Source of the DNA: Gemmata massiliana
Lineage (GTDB): Bacteria; Planctomycetota; Planctomycetia; Gemmatales; Gemmataceae
NCBI RefSeq assembly: GCF_901538265.1
Contig: NZ_LR593886.1
Coordinates: 4,857,738 to 4,921,737 of the forward strand
Reading direction: 5' to 3'
Length of the DNA stretch: 64,000 bases
Positions 52,456-62,327 of the stretch are shown piece by piece. The notes beneath the pieces are model-generated. The model did not search any database and was not told the origin of the DNA. It saw only the letters and a program-made list of their open reading frames with translations. Positions within the stretch are counted from its first letter, which is position 1. Each line of letters opens with the position of its first letter. Position numbers and translations under genes: made by a program.

Positions 52456-53475
52456 ATGCTGCGGTTCCGTCCACCTCGAACGGGCTTCACGCTCATTGAG
52501 TTGTTGGTGGTGATCGCGATCATCGCGGTCCTAATCGGGCTGCTCTTGCCCGCGGTCCAGAAGGTGCGCGACGCGGCGGCGCGGGCGCAGGGCATGAATA
52601 ACTTGAAGCAGATTGGTCTGGCGGCCCAGAGCTACCACGACGCGTACAACAGGTTCCCGCCCGCGTGCGGGTGGACCCCCTCTAAACCGACGGGATCGCC
52701 CGGAGGTGGTACCAATCCCTACGGAACCCCGGGGGGGGTGGACGGGACCGCGTTCTTCCACCTGTTCCCGTACCTCGAACAGAACAACATCTTCAGTGCC
52801 AACACCGGCGCCTTCAGCCAGTACAACTACAACTCCAAAACTACGACCAACTACGTTTCTGCAACCTACGCCAACAAGGGTTCGGACTCCGGTGGCAGTT
52901 ACGATTACTACGCCCCAGCGGTGAAGGTGCTAATTGCACCCAACGACCTGACCGCCTACGACCAGTCCCCGGCGGTGAGCTACATCACCAATAGCGACGT
53001 GTTCGACGGGAAGCGCACGATGCTCGGGATTTCGGACGGGAGCAGCAACACCATCGGGATCGCCGAGGGGTACTCGTACTGCTACTCGTCCGGTGCCTCG
53101 AGTTCGTCCCAGGTGGGGAACGTGATCACGTACACGTACACCTACGGCTACCGGTACGGGTACTGGGCCATGAACGCCGAGGACGCTCAGATCCAGACCT
53201 CTAACTACACGTATTCCGACGGGACCATCACGTACAATTACAACTACACGTTCACCAACGGTGCCCCGGCGTTCGCGCGGGTGGCCGGGAAGACGTTCGA
53301 GAGCAAGCCTCAAAGCTACTCCTGCGATTCCTCACTCCCCCAATCGCACTCTACGGGGGTAATTCAGGTGGGGTTCATGGACGGCAGTGTCCGTGGGGTC
53401 CGGGCCGGGGTCAGCAATACGAGTTGGGAAGCGGCCTTAACCCCCGACGCCGGCGATATTGTTAACGACCTCTAA
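52456..53475 (+). CDS. DUF1559 prepilin-like protein (first of cassette)
   Basis: This 339-residue protein begins with a prepilin leader ([13 protein letters not shown], then [16 protein letters not shown]), which lacks the usual GG before Phe and has TG instead. The middle is rich in Tyr, Ser and Asn ([25 protein letters not shown]). The C-terminal motif [17 protein letters not shown] has ten rather than nine residues between His and Asp-Gly. It is followed 19 bases downstream by a lipoprotein gene and then a second DUF1559 gene. A surface or export role is inferred. The ribosome site is weak. Confidence 0.9.
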   Translation: MLRFRPPRTGFTLIELLVVIAIIAVLIGLLLPAVQKVRDAAARAQGMNNLKQIGLAAQSYHDAYNRFPPACGWTPSKPTGSPGGGTNPYGTPGGVDGTAFFHLFPYLEQNNIFSANTGAFSQYNYNSKTTTNYVSATYANKGSDSGGSYDYYAPAVKVLIAPNDLTAYDQSPAVSYITNSDVFDGKRTMLGISDGSSNTIGIAEGYSYCYSSGASSSSQVGNVITYTYTYGYRYGYWAMNAEDAQIQTSNYTYSDGTITYNYNYTFTNGAPAFARVAGKTFESKPQSYSCDSSLPQSHSTGVIQVGFMDGSVRGVRAGVSNTSWEAALTPDAGDIVNDL

Positions 53476-53494
53476 AGCACCTGGAGGTCGGCCC

Positions 53495-54127
53495 GTGTTG
53501 ATACGCACTGCTTCGTGTTTTGCGGCACTCGCTTTTGGTATCACGCTGTTAGCGGGGTGCGGGTCGGGACCGCCCGAAATCAAAACGGCTCCGAACGATA
53601 AAGAGCACCCCACCTTTGGCATCCCCATCGCCAAGAGCGGGACATCCACTGTCACCGGAAAGGCAACACTGAACGGTGAACCGCTCGTGGTCGGTCGGGT
53701 GCTGCTGTTTACGTCCGATGGGCTGGTAATGTCCATCGGGACGATCGACGGGACGGGTACTTACAAGTTGAGTGGTGTCCCAGACGGTCCAGCCTCGGCT
53801 GTTGTGTTGCTAGACCCCGACGGCAAGATGCCGTTTCCGACCGGAGGGAGCGTTTCTGCTGGCCCTTCGGCCAAGGGCGGACCTCCGGGGAAGATGGGGG
53901 CGCCAATGAAGGGGCCGGCCCCCCCTGGTCCGCAAGGCAAGGGGGGCGGAACTGGGATTCAGCCACTGCCGGCCCCGTTCCTCGAACAGTTACGGTTCAC
54001 TATTCCCGCCAAGGAACAGGCCAAGTACCGAGCGGCTCACGCCAAATATGGTCAGAGCACCACGGCAAACCCTCTCAAACTGACGGTAGCCGGGGATACG
54101 ACCTTTGATCTGATTCTCACGAATTGA
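53495..54127 (+). CDS. Lipoprotein with carboxypeptidase-regulatory-like (transthyretin-like) fold
   Basis: This 210-residue protein starts at GTG 53495, with GGAGG 7 bases upstream, and has a signal peptide ending in a perfect lipobox (GITLLAGC). A beta-sandwich-like segment follows ([40 protein letters not shown]), like those lipoproteins that accompany DUF1559 genes in planctomycetes. A Gly/Pro-rich stretch leads to a short final strand region. The genes on both sides, 19 and 46 bases away, encode DUF1559 proteins, so the three are likely one transcript. Function unknown. Confidence 0.8.
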   Translation: MLIRTASCFAALAFGITLLAGCGSGPPEIKTAPNDKEHPTFGIPIAKSGTSTVTGKATLNGEPLVVGRVLLFTSDGLVMSIGTIDGTGTYKLSGVPDGPASAVVLLDPDGKMPFPTGGSVSAGPSAKGGPPGKMGAPMKGPAPPGPQGKGGGTGIQPLPAPFLEQLRFTIPAKEQAKYRAAHAKYGQSTTANPLKLTVAGDTTFDLILTN

Positions 54128-54173
54128 ATTGCGCCTTTATAACCGCGTTTGCGGCCCTACTCGGGAGACGCTC

Positions 54174-55160
54174 ATGAGTCGGAGATCGACCCGGCACGGG
54201 TTCACGTTAATTGAGTTATTGGTGGTGATCGCGATCATTGCGATCCTGATCGGCCTTTTGCTCCCCGCGGTCCAGAAGGTGCGAGAGGCCGCCGCGCGCA
54301 CTCAGGGACAGAACAACCTTAAGCAAATGACGCTCGCAGCCCACAACTACGAGAGCGCGAATAAGAAACTACCCAGTTCATACGGCGACTCGCTGTACAC
54401 CGGTAAAGATCCGTCCCAAACCTACTACTACACCTACGGCGCCGGGTATGTGGGGAACGTGTTCTACGGGTTGTTGCCTTACGTCGAACAAGACGCGCAC
54501 TTCAAGTCCGGCTCGTATTCCGGCACCGGGAACATCTACCAGCAGGGAAAGTACACCCTCGGATCGTTCACAGCCAACGTTGCCTGGAAGGCGCCCGGTG
54601 GTAAGGTGAAGACGTACATCGCCCCGAACGACCCGACCATCGACACGGACCCCAAGAACAACAGCCCGGTCAGCTACCTGCCGAACAGCTCGGCGCTGTC
54701 TTCCTCGAAGTCGCTTACGAAGTTCAACATCGGTACCTCGAACGTGGTGATGTTCACCGAGGGGTACACCGTCTGCCAAACCCGGTTCTCCTATTACTGG
54801 GATCCGGGTACGAAGTATAACTACATCCGCCAACAAGCGTGGAACTTCGGGGACTACTACTCCAAGGGCGAGCCGTATTCACCGGACCCGTACTACATGA
54901 TGACGCTCTACATCAACGCGTACACTTACGACTACTCGAACGACCAATACTGGACGAAACCCCCGATCGGCCCGTTCCAAACACGGCCCACAGCCGCCGA
55001 TTGCCGATACGATCTGGCGCAGAGCTTCAGTGCCCTCGGGGTACTTCAGGTCTCGATGAGCGACGGGAGCGTGCGCGGAGTTCGTCAGTCGGTCGACCAG
55101 AATGCGTGGCAAGGTGCGGTCTACGACTGGAACTATGGTGGGAGTACCAACCTCGACTAA
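54174..55160 (+). CDS. DUF1559 prepilin-like protein (second of cassette)
   Basis: This 328-residue protein starts at ATG 54174 with GGGAG 6 bases upstream and has a prepilin leader ([30 protein letters not shown]). The body is rich in Tyr, Asn and Ser. The C-terminal DG motif is kept ([14 protein letters not shown]) but the conserved His of H-X9-DG is missing. It is a close relative of the gene at 52456, probably from tandem duplication. A long hairpin follows its stop. Confidence 0.9.
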   Translation: MSRRSTRHGFTLIELLVVIAIIAILIGLLLPAVQKVREAAARTQGQNNLKQMTLAAHNYESANKKLPSSYGDSLYTGKDPSQTYYYTYGAGYVGNVFYGLLPYVEQDAHFKSGSYSGTGNIYQQGKYTLGSFTANVAWKAPGGKVKTYIAPNDPTIDTDPKNNSPVSYLPNSSALSSSKSLTKFNIGTSNVVMFTEGYTVCQTRFSYYWDPGTKYNYIRQQAWNFGDYYSKGEPYSPDPYYMMTLYINAYTYDYSNDQYWTKPPIGPFQTRPTAADCRYDLAQSFSALGVLQVSMSDGSVRGVRQSVDQNAWQGAVYDWNYGGSTNLD

Positions 55161-55195
55161 TACGGTGATCCGGCAACGATGAAGGGTCTTAACAG

Positions 55196-55240
55196 CATCG
55201 GTCGGCGTCACTCGGACCCTTCGAGTGACGCCGACCGATG
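55196..55240 (+). terminator. Long perfect hairpin after DUF1559 cassette
   Basis: A 19-bp perfect stem (55196-55214 with 55222-55240) with a 7-base loop GACCCTT lies 35 bases after the last cassette gene. No T tract follows (TGGCATTT), so it may stabilise the 3' end or stop transcription with another factor. Confidence 0.6.
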
Positions 55241-55322
55241 TGGCATTTACAACGCAGCAAAGAGTTTCTCGGCAGTGCCGAACCCCATTCCCGGTATTCC
55301 GGGTGACAGAAGTCGCACGCAA

Positions 55323-56024
55323 TCAGGTGGCTTTTCGTGAATTGAGAAGCTTCCACCCGGATGCTGTTGCGGCTTTGGTTAGAGTGGGTGTTGGAACCGG
55401 CTCGTCTTCAGTGTTCTCTTCGCTCTCTTTCTCCGATTCGGTTGTCTGTTCGGGATCGCGCGTCGAGACCGCTTGGAGCAGGATGCCGAGTACGACGAAT
55501 CCGACGACAACGCCATTTAGAGCGGCAACATTCTGCGCCACCCAATCGCTCGAGTTAACGCCCCAGAATTGTTCCACGAGCAGGATTCCCGCGTGTCCGG
55601 CAAGGAGCGCTCCCATGAGGCTTGTTAGGAGCATGGTCCAGAGGCGGTAGAGAAGTAACCCGAACAACCCACCGCACAGGAACACGGCCCAGAGTTCTTG
55701 GGCTTGCGGGAGCACCCACTGGACCGCCAGCCACGCCCCGCATCCGCCGGCCACGAACGCGAGCACTTTCGCTAATTCCAGCGCCAGTAGCCCCGCCGCA
55801 ACCGCGACCAGAATCCCGATGGCCATCACCTGTGTTCCACCGGTGGTTCGGCCCGCGTTCATACCGATCAACCCTGCGGCGAGCGTGATTCCGGCCACGA
55901 CCCAGAACCGGTGCCAGCGCCAGCCGAACAGCCACAGCGCGAAGCCGAGTACGGTAATGGTCCCGGCCATTGCGCTGGTCATCCCGCGGGCTTCGGCCAG
56001 GATATCGGGAGCGATCAGTTGCAC
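55323..56024 (-). CDS. Membrane protein of unknown function
   Basis: This 233-residue protein has about seven hydrophobic segments (ITVLGFALWLFGWRWHRFWV, VMAIGILVAVAAGLLALELA, LWAVFLCGGLFGLLLYRLW, LNGVVVGFVVLGILLQAV) and an acidic, Glu/Thr-rich C-terminal tail (about 190-215). The layout resembles TMEM198-type membrane proteins but no signature is certain. The start is GTG 56024 with no clear ribosome site; an internal ATG at residue 15 is an alternative. It stands alone between convergent and divergent neighbours. Confidence 0.7.
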   Translation of the reverse strand: MQLIAPDILAEARGMTSAMAGTITVLGFALWLFGWRWHRFWVVAGITLAAGLIGMNAGRTTGGTQVMAIGILVAVAAGLLALELAKVLAFVAGGCGAWLAVQWVLPQAQELWAVFLCGGLFGLLLYRLWTMLLTSLMGALLAGHAGILLVEQFWGVNSSDWVAQNVAALNGVVVGFVVLGILLQAVSTRDPEQTTESEKESEENTEDEPVPTPTLTKAATASGWKLLNSRKAT

Positions 56025-56238
56025 ATCGCACCGTGCGGGACGGGAATTGATCGAAAAGGTCCGTGTCCAGGCTATGGCCAGGCGGTAAACGGTGTCAAGC
56101 GATTCGAGATCCCGCGCGGCTGAGATTTCGGCCCGCGCTAACCGATGTTTCCGGTTGTTTGCAGGTTCCTTTCTTGTGGGCTGCTACAAAAGAGTTTAGC
56201 TCGCAGTTTCCGTTGTTGCTCCACGCCGAGGTGCTTTC

Positions 56239-57366
56239 GTGCCGCCGATTCAGTTCGTTGTCGATCGCCGGGAGGCCGGGCAAACGCTCGCCGCGGTGCT
56301 CAAATTGCGGTTCGGCATCCCGTGGGCGCGGGCCAAGCGCCTCGTCGAGGGGCAGCACGTCAAAGTGAGCGGCCAGGTCGAGACCGACGTCGCCCGGCGA
56401 CTGAAACTCGGTAAGCGCGTGGAACTTGCTACGGGTACGGTCGAGATGAAGAAGACTTCCGGGGGCAAGGACAGCAAGAAACCGGAACAACAGAAGGGAA
56501 CTGTGACTGGAAATAAGGGCAAGCCGGGGGAAAAACGCCCACAGGTTCCCGCGCCACGTAAGACCGCTAAGACCGCGCCGAAAGCTCCCGAGCGCAGAGG
56601 GGACCGAGTCCCCCCCGCGCACCCGTTGGCTCCTTCACTCGAACTCGACGCGATCGTCTACGTTGATGATGCCGTGGTCGTTGTGAATAAGCCGGTCGGG
56701 TTGACGACGATGCGGCACAAGGACGAGGCCGACGAGTTCGGCGAACACGGTCAGCGGTTCCTGACGAAGACGCTCGCCGGAATGCTTCCGGGTCTGTTGG
56801 GCGCTCCTGATCGGCCGGTGACCGCGGTTCACCGACTCGACCGCGATACATCAGGGCTAGTGGTATTCGCTCGAACCAGTGCCGCGGCCGAAAACCTCAC
56901 GAAGCAGTTCCGCAAGCACACGACCGAACGGCGCTACCTCGCGCTGACCCGCGGGGTGCCGAAGGCGGCTCGGATTGCGTCCGTACTCGTGCGCGACCGC
57001 GGCGATGGTCGGCGCGGGAGCACAACGGACCTGATCGCGGAAGATGGTAAGCGCGCCGTCACGCACGTATCGGTGTCGGAGTCGTGGGGCGATTTCGCTC
57101 TCGTGGGGTGCCGGTTGGAAACGGGGCGCACGCACCAGGCGCGCATTCACTTGGGTGAAGCCGGCGCGCCGTTGTGCGGGGAAACGGTCTACGATCGGCC
57201 GATTAACGGGAAACCGCGTCCAGACGGGAGTGGCGCGAAGCGCCCGATGCTGCACGCGACCCGTTTGGGGTTCACGCACCCGGATACGGGCGAGAATGTG
57301 GTTTGGGAAGTGGCGCCGCCGCGAGACTTCGGGGACTTGTTGATCAAACTGCGCGCCGGGCGGTGA
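56239..57366 (+). CDS. RluA-family RNA pseudouridine synthase
   Basis: This 375-residue protein has an N-terminal S4-like RNA-binding domain (AGQTLAAVLKLRFGIPWARA, VEGQHVKVSGQV), then an unusual Lys/Pro/Gly-rich linker of about 65 residues (roughly 70-135), then the catalytic domain with VTAVHRLDRDTSGLVVFAR containing the catalytic Asp, and GRTHQARIHLGEAGAPL. It converts uridine to pseudouridine in rRNA or tRNA; the exact site is not deducible. The linker is not usual in the family and is probably disordered. GTG 56239 is the start; GAGGTG lies just before it. Confidence 0.9.
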   Translation: MPPIQFVVDRREAGQTLAAVLKLRFGIPWARAKRLVEGQHVKVSGQVETDVARRLKLGKRVELATGTVEMKKTSGGKDSKKPEQQKGTVTGNKGKPGEKRPQVPAPRKTAKTAPKAPERRGDRVPPAHPLAPSLELDAIVYVDDAVVVVNKPVGLTTMRHKDEADEFGEHGQRFLTKTLAGMLPGLLGAPDRPVTAVHRLDRDTSGLVVFARTSAAAENLTKQFRKHTTERRYLALTRGVPKAARIASVLVRDRGDGRRGSTTDLIAEDGKRAVTHVSVSESWGDFALVGCRLETGRTHQARIHLGEAGAPLCGETVYDRPINGKPRPDGSGAKRPMLHATRLGFTHPDTGENVVWEVAPPRDFGDLLIKLRAGR

Positions 57367-57411
57367 TGAGAGCGAAGATTGTGCTGTCTACCATACTCGG
57401 GACGCGAGGTA

Positions 57412-57723
57412 TTATAAACGAGTCGGTAACTCGCCCTTTTTGATGAGTGCTGCGAGTCCCGCGACGTGCTTGCAACGGCCCCACCTTAAAAACCCCAGGC
57501 ACTCACAAGACCTGTCTTCAGGTGCCCCCACTCGGACGTGATACAACTCTCCCTGACCGAGTCGGTGGACCGCGAACCCGCGCCCGCCGATCTCGCACCG
57601 GATTTCGAGGAACGTGTAGAACTGGCACTTCCCGTCGATATCGAGGCAGAAGACGCCCACGCCGTCCGTATTGGGTGGGCGGATGAGCCGAATGGTTCGT
57701 GTCGGGGCCTTCACGTTTTCCAT
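57412..57723 (-). CDS. Small SWIM-like zinc finger protein
   Basis: This 103-residue protein starts [17 protein letters not shown] and ends with [20 protein letters not shown], a CxCx(n)CxH arrangement typical of the SWIM zinc finger. The middle ([29 protein letters not shown]) is beta-rich. SWIM domains bind DNA or proteins in many enzymes; a stand-alone small form of this kind is not identified. The ATG at 57723 is 111 bases from the divergent dapF start. The ribosome site is weak. It is not part of the long open frame that continues through dapF on this strand. Confidence 0.7.
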   Translation of the reverse strand: MENVKAPTRTIRLIRPPNTDGVGVFCLDIDGKCQFYTFLEIRCEIGGRGFAVHRLGQGELYHVRVGAPEDRSCECLGFLRWGRCKHVAGLAALIKKGELPTRL

Positions 57724-57834
57724 AACGGGTATTATCGTCGCGCGCCCGAGGTTCTTGGTAGGTCGGGTAGTGAAGATAGGCTGTTCGGCGCGCCCCGCCG
57801 CCTTACAATTGGGGAATACATCGGAGTACCCGCC

Positions 57835-58695
57835 ATGCAATTCACGAAGATGCACGGCATCGGCAACGACTACGTCTACGTCGATTGCGTGCGTCAGAAA
57901 CCACCTGCCGATCCCGCGGCTTTGAGCCGCGCGGTCAGCGACCGGCACTTCGGTATCGGTTCGGACGGACTCATTTTGATCTGCCCCAGTGAGCGCGCGG
58001 ACGCCCGGATGCGGATGTTCAACGCGGACGGCTCCGAATCCGAGATGTGCGGTAACGGGCTGCGGTGTGTGTCGAAGTTCGTACACGACCACGGAATCGC
58101 GACGAAGCCCCGGCTCGCGATCGAGACCGGGCGCGGCGTCTTGACCGTCGATCTGGAAGTGAAGGCCGGCAAAGTTGCTCGCGTGCGCGTAAATATGGGG
58201 GAGCCGATCCTCGAATCTGCGAAGATTCCGACCACGCTGCCCGGCGATCCGCCCGTGAACGTGCCGATCACGTTTGATCATCCGAAGGGGCGGCTCGAAG
58301 TGACTTGCGTGTCGATGGGGAATCCGCACGCGGTCGCGTACATTGACGACGAGTGGTTGCACGTCGGCGAACAAGATCTCGTGGCGACCGTCGGGCCGAA
58401 GATCGAGCACCACGAAGCGTTTCCGCGGCGCATCAATGCCCACTTTGTGAAGGTTCATACACCGTCCGAAGTCACGATGCGGACGTGGGAGCGCGGCAGT
58501 GGGATCACGCTCGCGTGTGGCACTGGAGCGTGTGCGGTGTGCGTGGCCGGTGTGCTGACCGGGCGCACGGGACGTAAGCTCCTCGCGCACCTGCCCGGCG
58601 GGGATCTCGAACTGGAATGGTCCGAAGCCGATAACTGTGTGTACATGACCGGTCCCGCAACTGAAGTGTTCACAGGTGAGTGGCCGACCGCGTGA
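57835..58695 (+). CDS. dapF: Diaminopimelate epimerase
   Basis: This 286-residue protein has the full DapF pattern: start [15 protein letters not shown], the first catalytic cysteine Cys72 in MCGNGLRC, and the second in [10 protein letters not shown] near residue 227. It interconverts LL- and meso-diaminopimelate, the last but one step to lysine and the cell-wall cross-link precursor. ATG 57835 has GGAG 8 bases upstream. The stop overlaps by four bases the GTG of the next gene. Presence of dapF agrees with peptidoglycan or lysine synthesis in this planctomycete. Confidence 0.97.
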   Translation: MQFTKMHGIGNDYVYVDCVRQKPPADPAALSRAVSDRHFGIGSDGLILICPSERADARMRMFNADGSESEMCGNGLRCVSKFVHDHGIATKPRLAIETGRGVLTVDLEVKAGKVARVRVNMGEPILESAKIPTTLPGDPPVNVPITFDHPKGRLEVTCVSMGNPHAVAYIDDEWLHVGEQDLVATVGPKIEHHEAFPRRINAHFVKVHTPSEVTMRTWERGSGITLACGTGACAVCVAGVLTGRTGRKLLAHLPGGDLELEWSEADNCVYMTGPATEVFTGEWPTA

Positions 58696-60527
58696 GTTCT
58701 CCTCTTTCCCACCCCTCCGCGACCAAAGACGGTTACGTGATCCCGGCCCGGCTGTGGGCCTGGGTCGGTGCGCCGCATAGTTTGGCTGCGATTCTTTGGC
58801 TCGCGGTGCTAATCACGAGCGCAGTGTTTCTTTACCGCGCGTTTGAGTGGCTCGGGAGTACACCGGACGCACCGCCCGAGCACCGGCGCGCCGACGGGAA
58901 CAGCGGACACGCGCAGATCGACTTCGGCGGTCAGTGGCTCATGGGGCGCATGATCGCGACGGGGAACGGGCGCGCGCTCTACCACCGGCAGCGGCAGTGG
59001 AGCGTGCTTCGGGAGGGGTTTCGAGACGAAGCCGAGTCGCCGGCCCAGCGCAACGGACCCGTGTTCGGGCGCCCGAGCGAGACGGTGTCCCATGACGCTG
59101 ACAATCTGATGGTTTGGTTCATGGGAGGAGAAGCCGGTTCGAGCCAGGATTGGAAAACCGTGGGTGGCGCAGTGGCCGCTCAACTCTCTCAGCCACTTAC
59201 AGGCAACCCGTTCGTCGCGGCGGCGCTGGAGAAGCACGCGATCGATTCGGTTTCCCCCAAGGTCGTCGAATCGGTGAACAAACCATCTATTGGGGGGCCA
59301 CTGTACCCGCCCGTTCATGCCCTCTTCTATGCCCCCCTCGGTTTCATCGACAACCCACAGCACGCATACCGCGTGTTTCAGGTGCTCAGCCTGTTCGTGA
59401 TTCTGGTGAGCGGGTTGGGGGTGAAACTGCTCACGAAGGGACGAGTGTGGTGGTCCGTTGCGACGCTGTGCATCCTGTATTTCCCGGGTACGCGCGGCGC
59501 GCTAGACCTCGGACAAAACCCGGCGTTGTCGTTGTGTATCCTCGTTTGGGGGTGGGCACTCACGAGTCGAGGGTACCCCGTGGCTGGTGGGATGGTCTGG
59601 GGTCTGTTTGCGTTCAAACCCGTTTGGGCGATGGCATTTTTCTTGGTGCCCCTCCTGATGCGGAACTGGCGTTTCTGTGTCGCGATGGTTCTGACGGGAG
59701 CTGCCTTCGGAGCGATCACGCTCCCTCTAGTTGGGTTAGAGAGCTGGTTCAATTGGCTGGAAGTCGGGAGTTCTGCGGCCGAGCTGTACAAGGTAAACGA
59801 CAACTGGATTCACCTGAGTCGTGACTTACACGGTATCCCCCGTCGCATTTTGCACGATTTCAGCAAACCAGAGAGTGAGCGCGAAACGCAACTTGCGAAC
59901 GGATTGGCTTGGGGGTTGTGGGCGGTGGTCTTTGGTGGGACCGCGCTGATCTACTTCTTTCGGGGAGACCGGACCCGCGCGACGGGACTGAGTGCCGGGT
60001 TGCTCTTCCTCGGGGCGTACCTTACGTGCTACCGGTTCATGTACTACGACGTGCTCCTCGCGGCCGTTGCGGTGGCCGTTCTACTTGCCGAACCGCGCCG
60101 ATTCTTGCGAACGGGCGCGTTCGAGTTGGCCCCGCGAGATCTCGAACCGAAGATCCCGAATCAACGCGAGCTAGTTACATCTCCAGGTGCGCAAAAGGCT
60201 TTTGGCGCGCGAATGCTCGGTTATGTGAATTCATTTCCGTTCACGATCTTGATGCTGCTTTTCTTGTTGGAGAATGCGTTTAGTGGGATGGCTCTGGAAG
60301 CGACTGTGGGGTTCGGCTACTTCGGTACTCCGTCAACGGGACCGGGGGGCGGGGGCACCCCGCGGTTGAAGGCTGATACGGGGGTGAAATACCCACTCGA
60401 CACGTTTCTGTTGCTCGCGCTGTGGGCGTGGTGTGCGTGGCGCGTGCTTCACGGAGACGAGCAAAGAGAAGGGGAGGAGGCGCGCTCTGTCGCGGTTGTG
60501 CATGCCTCATCCAAAGTTCCAAGCTGA
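58692..60527 (+). CDS. Multispanning membrane protein, GT87/DUF2029-like
   Basis: This protein of about 611 residues has a first membrane helix near residues 30-50 ([19 protein letters not shown]), a long outer loop, and then many helices ([57 protein letters not shown]) and a hydrophilic C-terminus. The loop-plus-helices pattern, and blocks such as [21 protein letters not shown], resemble polyprenol-dependent mannosyltransferases of the GT87/DUF2029 family. GTG 58692 gives a GTGA overlap with dapF; GTG 58680 is possible. A role in envelope glycan synthesis is inferred. Family assignment is moderate. Confidence 0.7.
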   Translation: MSSPLSHPSATKDGYVIPARLWAWVGAPHSLAAILWLAVLITSAVFLYRAFEWLGSTPDAPPEHRRADGNSGHAQIDFGGQWLMGRMIATGNGRALYHRQRQWSVLREGFRDEAESPAQRNGPVFGRPSETVSHDADNLMVWFMGGEAGSSQDWKTVGGAVAAQLSQPLTGNPFVAAALEKHAIDSVSPKVVESVNKPSIGGPLYPPVHALFYAPLGFIDNPQHAYRVFQVLSLFVILVSGLGVKLLTKGRVWWSVATLCILYFPGTRGALDLGQNPALSLCILVWGWALTSRGYPVAGGMVWGLFAFKPVWAMAFFLVPLLMRNWRFCVAMVLTGAAFGAITLPLVGLESWFNWLEVGSSAAELYKVNDNWIHLSRDLHGIPRRILHDFSKPESERETQLANGLAWGLWAVVFGGTALIYFFRGDRTRATGLSAGLLFLGAYLTCYRFMYYDVLLAAVAVAVLLAEPRRFLRTGAFELAPRDLEPKIPNQRELVTSPGAQKAFGARMLGYVNSFPFTILMLLFLLENAFSGMALEATVGFGYFGTPSTGPGGGGTPRLKADTGVKYPLDTFLLLALWAWCAWRVLHGDEQREGEEARSVAVVHASSKVPS

Positions 60528-60572
60528 ATTCGGACCGCTCGAGTTGTCGCCGTTTCGGGAGCGTCAGAACCA

Positions 60573-61355
60573 CTATTTCCCGCGAAGAACATCGAGCGCG
60601 GCTCCGATGTCTTCGGCCCGCATGAGCGATTCACCCACGAGTACCGCCCGCGCTCCGGCTGAACCGAGGCGCGCCAGGTCCGCGAGCGTCTTGATGCCGC
60701 TCTCGCTCACAACGACGCGATCAGCGGGGATCTTCGGCAGCAAATCCAGCGTGTGCTCTAACCGCGTTTGAAACGTCCGCAGGTCGCGGTTGTTGATCCC
60801 GACGATCTCAGCGCCCGCATCCAACACGCGCGACAACTGGTCGGTGTCGTGCAATTCTACGAGTGTGTGAAGCCCCAACGCGGTTGCCTGTTTTTGGAGC
60901 TCCGCGAGCCGCTCTCCGGGCAAGCACTCTGCGATAAGCAGCACCGCGTCCGCGCCGGCGCAGCGGGCCTCGAGGAGTTGGTACCGGTCGAGAATGAAGT
61001 CTTTTCGCAGCACCGGGCACGGGACCGCGGCTCTGACGTCGGTCAGATACTGCAATTGGCCCTGGAAGTAGTGGCGGTCGGTCAACACGCTGATCGCCGC
61101 CGCGCCGTGCTGTGCGTAAGTTGTGGCGATTCGCACAGGGTCGAAGTCGGCGCGGATGACGCCCGCGGACGGGGAAGCTTTTTTCACTTCTGCGATGATA
61201 GTGACCGATCCCGGTTGGCTGATCGCGCTTTTGAAGTTGCGTGCCGGTCTTGCGCTTGCCGCGCGGCGCTCGAGTTCGATCTCGGGTACTGCGGCACTCG
61301 CAGTTGCGATTTCACTGCGCTTCGTTTCAACGATCCGGTCGAGAATGCTTGGCAT
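60573..61355 (-). CDS. trpC: Indole-3-glycerol phosphate synthase
   Basis: This 260-residue protein matches TrpC throughout: ILDRIVETKRSEI at the start, IAEVKKASPSAGVIR with the catalytic lysine, VLRKDFILDRYQ, GINNRDLRTF, VVSESGIKTL and VLVGESLM near the end. It makes indole-3-glycerol phosphate in the tryptophan pathway (cytoplasm). The ATG at 61355 begins directly at the conserved N-terminus. No other trp genes are adjacent, which is usual in planctomycetes. It converges with the membrane-protein gene at 58692. Confidence 0.96.
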   Translation of the reverse strand: MPSILDRIVETKRSEIATASAAVPEIELERRAASARPARNFKSAISQPGSVTIIAEVKKASPSAGVIRADFDPVRIATTYAQHGAAAISVLTDRHYFQGQLQYLTDVRAAVPCPVLRKDFILDRYQLLEARCAGADAVLLIAECLPGERLAELQKQATALGLHTLVELHDTDQLSRVLDAGAEIVGINNRDLRTFQTRLEHTLDLLPKIPADRVVVSESGIKTLADLARLGSAGARAVLVGESLMRAEDIGAALDVLRGK

Positions 61356-61502
61356 GTGATCGTTACAATTTCGGGTCGGTTTTCTGAGGGGAGCATTGGC
61401 GGGTCGTACTACCCTTGCTCCGCGCCGCGGCCTGCTTATTGACTATCAATATACGGACGGGGTTAGGGGCCGCGCGGAGTGAAAGGCAGTCCGCATCGAT
61501 CT

Positions 61503-62324
61503 TCACTTCAGCAGTCGCTGCAAGGCGGTCATACCGAGTTCGGTGACTTGTGTTGCCTTCAGCGACCAAAGGACCGGGTTCATCAGTTCCAGCGAAACGG
61601 CTCCAGCGTACCCGATTACTTTTAGCCTTTGCACAAGTGGTTCGAGGCGGAAGTCGCCCTCGCCCGGCATCACGCGGTCACTGTCCGTCATGAGTTCGCG
61701 CGGTACGCCGGCCACGTCACACACCTGAACGTGAAACAGGTTCTGTGCGGTCAGTCGGCCCAGGTCTTCGGGCTTGCTCGGCCCTTTGTAGTAGTGGAAC
61801 ACGTCCAAACACACGCCGACGTTCGGCTCACCGCACTGTTCGACAAGTGTGAGTGCCGTATCGAGGCACGAACAAAACGGGTCCGCCCCTCGGAATTCGA
61901 GTGCGAGCCGCACGTCGAAGCTGGCCGCCCATTGCGCGGCTTGGGCGAGCGACACGAGTGCGCGACCGAGTGATTGCGCGTCCGGTGCGGCGCCGACCGA
62001 AATCGAGCCGAAATCAGTAACGAGGAGCAGGGTGGGAATCGCGAACTGCTGGCAGAGCGCGAGCCGGCGCTTGAAGTGCTCGAAGTGAGCCTTGCGTTGC
62101 TCGCCCTGTGACACGAGCAATCCGCCCTGGTACGCGGCTGCGGTGAGCGCGATTCCACGATCTGTGAGGGCGCGTCGTGTGTCGTCGGGTGAGACGGCGT
62201 CGAGGTGTTTCTCCAGTTTCGTGAGCCACACTTCGATGGCGGAGCACCCACCGGCCGGGTAATTCGCCACGTCGTCCGCGAACGACCCGGGCAGTGTTGT
62301 TACTTGCGAAATACAGGGAATCAT
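61503..62324 (-). CDS. Sugar-phosphate isomerase/epimerase-like TIM-barrel protein
   Basis: This 273-residue protein resembles AP-endonuclease-2-type TIM barrels (hexulose/xylose-isomerase-like): GCSAIEVWLTKLEKHLD, FDVRLALEFRGADPF with the metal-binding Glu, VGVCLDVFHYYKG with Asp and His, and HVQVCDVAGVPRELM. Those conserved residues suggest a divalent-metal sugar isomerase or epimerase. The substrate is unknown. The gene is 3 bases behind the pseudokinase gene on the same strand and must be translated from the same message. No ribosome site is seen. Confidence 0.8.
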   Translation of the reverse strand: MIPCISQVTTLPGSFADDVANYPAGGCSAIEVWLTKLEKHLDAVSPDDTRRALTDRGIALTAAAYQGGLLVSQGEQRKAHFEHFKRRLALCQQFAIPTLLLVTDFGSISVGAAPDAQSLGRALVSLAQAAQWAASFDVRLALEFRGADPFCSCLDTALTLVEQCGEPNVGVCLDVFHYYKGPSKPEDLGRLTAQNLFHVQVCDVAGVPRELMTDSDRVMPGEGDFRLEPLVQRLKVIGYAGAVSLELMNPVLWSLKATQVTELGMTALQRLLK

Positions 62325-62327
62325 GCG

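Noticed and set aside
57724-58590. Long minus-strand open frame continuing upstream of the SWIM-like gene through dapF
   Set aside because: It is antisense to dapF and its sequence is a His/Arg-rich mirror; only the last 103 residues look real, so the start was set at 57723.
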